64,000 nucleotides of DNA from NCBI RefSeq assembly GCF_000226115.1, contig NC_016459.1:4036501-4100500 (forward strand). Direction: 5' to 3'. Positions 62,031-64,000 of the stretch are shown here, in pieces (positions within the stretch are counted from its first letter, which is position 1; each line of letters opens with the position of its first letter). Position numbers and translations under genes: made by a program. Source of the stretch: Thermothielavioides terrestris NRRL 8126 (taxonomy: Eukaryota; Ascomycota; Sordariomycetes; Sordariales; Chaetomiaceae). The notes under the pieces are model-generated. The model searched no databases, was not told the DNA's origin, and was given only the letters and a program-made list of their open reading frames with translations.

Positions 62031-64000
62031 ATGAGGAAAGAGGCTCCAATCTTGCAGCCCTCCAACAATGGGGACCGCTACGAGCTCACAAGCCCCACGG
62101 CGATGCCCAAGGCAGGGGGCTTCCTTTGGAACCAGAAGATGATGATCCAGATCACCTGCCGCGGGTATGCCACGGCGCAGTTCATGCAGCCCGAGCCGGC
62201 GAAGTATGCCCATGCGCCGAACATCGAGGCCAAAACGTTCATGCAGCCGGAGCAAAACTACTACGCCCACCACCCCGGCCGCTTCGTCTACATCAAGGAC
62301 CTTGAGACCGGACAGCTCTTCTCGGCGCCGTACGAGCCTGTGCGCGCCAGTCTCGACCGCTTCGTCTTCTCTGTTGGCAAGAGCGATGTTGCCTGGGCCG
62401 TCGAGCACATGGGTATCCGCGTCGAGATGGTTATGGGCCTGCCGACCCACGACGTGGCCGAGCTGTGGACCATCAAGGTGACCAACATTTCCGGCCGCCC
62501 CCGCAAGATCAGCGTGACGCCCTACTTCCCCATCGGCTACATGTCGTGGATGAACCAGTCGGCCGAGTGGAATCCGGACTTGGTGGGCGTCGTGGCCAGC
62601 AGCGTCACGCCCTACCAGAAGGCCACCGACTACTTCAAGAACAAGTACCTCAAGGACAAGACGTACTTTTTGTGCGAGACCCCGCCAGATTCGTGGGAGG
62701 CAAGTCAGGAAGCGTTCGAGGGCGAGGGAGGGCTCCACAACCCGTCCGCCCTGCAGGAACCGCAGCTGAGCAACAGCGATGCGCGGTACGAGACGCCGAC
62801 AGCCGCTGTGCAGTACCGCGTCGCGCTCGAGGCCGCCGAGGACCAAGAGTACCGCTTCATGTTCGGGCCCGCCTACGACGAGGCTGAGATTCGCACCATG
62901 CGATCCCGGTATCTGAGCAAGCAGGCGTTTGTGCGGACGGCGGACGAGTATGCCGCCTACATGGAGCGCGGCCGCGGCTGCTTGCGCATCGAGACGCCCG
63001 ACAAGGAACTCGACAACTTTGTCAACAACTGGCTGCCCCGCCAGGTGTACTACCATGGCGACGTCAACCGCCTGACCACGGACCCGCAGACACGCAACTA
63101 CTTGCAGGACAACATGGGCATGAACTATATCAGGCCCGAAGTGGCTCGCGGCGCCTTCCTCAAGGCCCTTTCCCAGCAAGAGGCAAACGGGTCCATGCCC
63201 GACGGGATCCTTCTCGCCGAGGGCGCGGAGCTCAAGTACATCAACCAGATCCCGCACACCGACCACTGTGTCTGGCTGCCCCTCACCCTGGACGTGTATC
63301 TCGGGGAGACCGGCGACTACGGTCTACTAAAGGAGCCCGTCCGCACAGAGAATGGGGACAACTTCACCGTATTCGAGCGCGTCAGCCGCGCCATGGACTG
63401 GCTGCTCAAGTCGCGCGATGAGCGCGGCCTCAGCTACATCGCGCAGGGCGACTGGTGCGACCCGATGAACATGGTCGGCTACAAGGGGAAGGGCGTGTCC
63501 GGATGGCTCACTCTTGCGACCGCTTACGCCTTGAATCTCTGGGCCGACGTCTGCGACCATGAAGGTGCCGCCGACCTGGCGAACCGCTACCGTGCCGGCG
63601 CCCAAGACTGCAACGCCGCCGCCAACAAGCACCTCTGGGACGGCGACTGGTTCGCCCGCGGCATCACCGACGACGGCGTCGTCTTCGGCATCAAAAAGGA
63701 CCCGGAGGGCCGCATCTGGCTCAACCCGCAATCCTTCGCTATCCTCGGCGGCGCCGCCAGCCCCCAACAAATCGCGCGCATCCTGCCGCAAGTTGACGCT
63801 CAACTGACCACCCCCTACGGCGTGCTCATGTGCGCTCCACCCTTCACCAAGATGCGCGAGGACATCGGCCGGGTCACGCAGAAGGCCACCGGCTCGGCCG
63901 AGAACGGCGCCGTCTACAACCATGCCGCCGTCTTCTACGTCTACAGCCTGTACCAGCTCGGCGGCCAGCACGACCGCGCCTACACCCATCTGCGCCAGCT
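62031..64000 (+). CDS. ndvB: GH94 phosphorylase, probable cellobionic acid phosphorylase (NdvB type), cut by the window edge
   Basis: Inverting phosphorylase that splits a beta-1,4 disaccharide with phosphate to give glucose-1-phosphate; intracellular, since no signal peptide is present. One uninterrupted frame of 656 codons is visible, so roughly the last 100-150 residues are missing. Motifs: [20 protein letters not shown] (N-terminal sandwich domain), [26 protein letters not shown] (start of the catalytic barrel), [36 protein letters not shown] and [17 protein letters not shown] with the catalytic Asp, then [16 protein letters not shown]. Neurospora NdvB acts on cellobionic acid made by lytic polysaccharide monooxygenases and cellobiose dehydrogenase. 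Cellobiose or other glucosides are alternatives. Confidence 0.92.
   Translation, partial: MRKEAPILQPSNNGDRYELTSPTAMPKAGGFLWNQKMMIQITCRGYATAQFMQPEPAKYAHAPNIEAKTFMQPEQNYYAHHPGRFVYIKDLETGQLFSAPYEPVRASLDRFVFSVGKSDVAWAVEHMGIRVEMVMGLPTHDVAELWTIKVTNISGRPRKISVTPYFPIGYMSWMNQSAEWNPDLVGVVASSVTPYQKATDYFKNKYLKDKTYFLCETPPDSWEASQEAFEGEGGLHNPSALQEPQLSNSDARYETPTAAVQYRVALEAAEDQEYRFMFGPAYDEAEIRTMRSRYLSKQAFVRTADEYAAYMERGRGCLRIETPDKELDNFVNNWLPRQVYYHGDVNRLTTDPQTRNYLQDNMGMNYIRPEVARGAFLKALSQQEANGSMPDGILLAEGAELKYINQIPHTDHCVWLPLTLDVYLGETGDYGLLKEPVRTENGDNFTVFERVSRAMDWLLKSRDERGLSYIAQGDWCDPMNMVGYKGKGVSGWLTLATAYALNLWADVCDHEGAADLANRYRAGAQDCNAAANKHLWDGDWFARGITDDGVVFGIKKDPEGRIWLNPQSFAILGGAASPQQIARILPQVDAQLTTPYGVLMCAPPFTKMREDIGRVTQKATGSAENGAVYNHAAVFYVYSLYQLGGQHDRAYTHLRQ

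Overview
The window is nuclear DNA of a filamentous ascomycete. The genes are GC-rich and carry many short introns (about 47-140 bp) with GT..AG borders. The gene set points to a cellulolytic Sordariomycete, probably of the Sordariales/Chaetomiaceae type. Supporting this are a rhamnogalacturonan hydrolase with a fungal cellulose-binding module, a GH94 phosphorylase of the cellobionic-acid type, a ccg-9-like trehalose synthase, a cAMP-receptor-like GPCR, a Pth11-like rhodopsin-domain protein and a DUF6606/DUF3638/DUF3645 giant. The order or species cannot be fixed from the sequence alone.

Layout. At 1-4438 (minus) is the N-terminal part of a highly reducing polyketide synthase (KS-AT-DH and the start of a methyltransferase region whose SAM loop looks destroyed); the gene runs off the left edge. 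After a 3.2 kb gene-poor block come a flavohemoglobin (7625-8902), the secreted rhamnogalacturonan hydrolase built from seven exons including 16-nt and 13-nt microexons (10666-12607), and a seven-TM rhodopsin-domain protein (15135-16485). They are separated by 1.7-2.5 kb stretches in which I see no gene. Thymidylate synthase (18594-19738, plus) carries a polyglutamine insert. The trehalose synthase ccg-9 homologue spans 20552-23882.

The central part is denser. Mitochondrial Mn-SOD and the GINS subunit PSF3 are divergently transcribed from a shared 378-bp gap. They are followed by biotin synthase, a probable 380-bp MITE (30972-31351), a DUF3405 type II membrane protein, two small uncharacterised genes that look like diverged tandem paralogues, a secreted aldose 1-epimerase, sterol C5-desaturase ERG3, a frame-broken cell-surface protein gene, a 3,222-residue DUF6606/DUF3638/DUF3645 ATPase-like giant (43601-53525) flanked by opposed purine/pyrimidine tracts, and a cAMP-receptor-like GPCR. 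A 5.9 kb stretch without a convincing gene leads to a GH94 phosphorylase (62031 to the right edge).

The genes do not form one pathway. The left-edge PKS is the only sign of a secondary-metabolite cluster. The GH28 enzyme, the aldose epimerase and the GH94 enzyme all fit growth on plant cell-wall polysaccharides but lie far apart. The remainder is housekeeping (PSF3, thymidylate synthase, biotin synthase, ERG3), stress defence (flavohemoglobin, Mn-SOD, trehalose) and sensing (GPCR, rhodopsin-domain protein). Exon borders were placed by eye from splice signals, reading frame and family knowledge; every multi-exon model given as intact sums to a whole number of codons.
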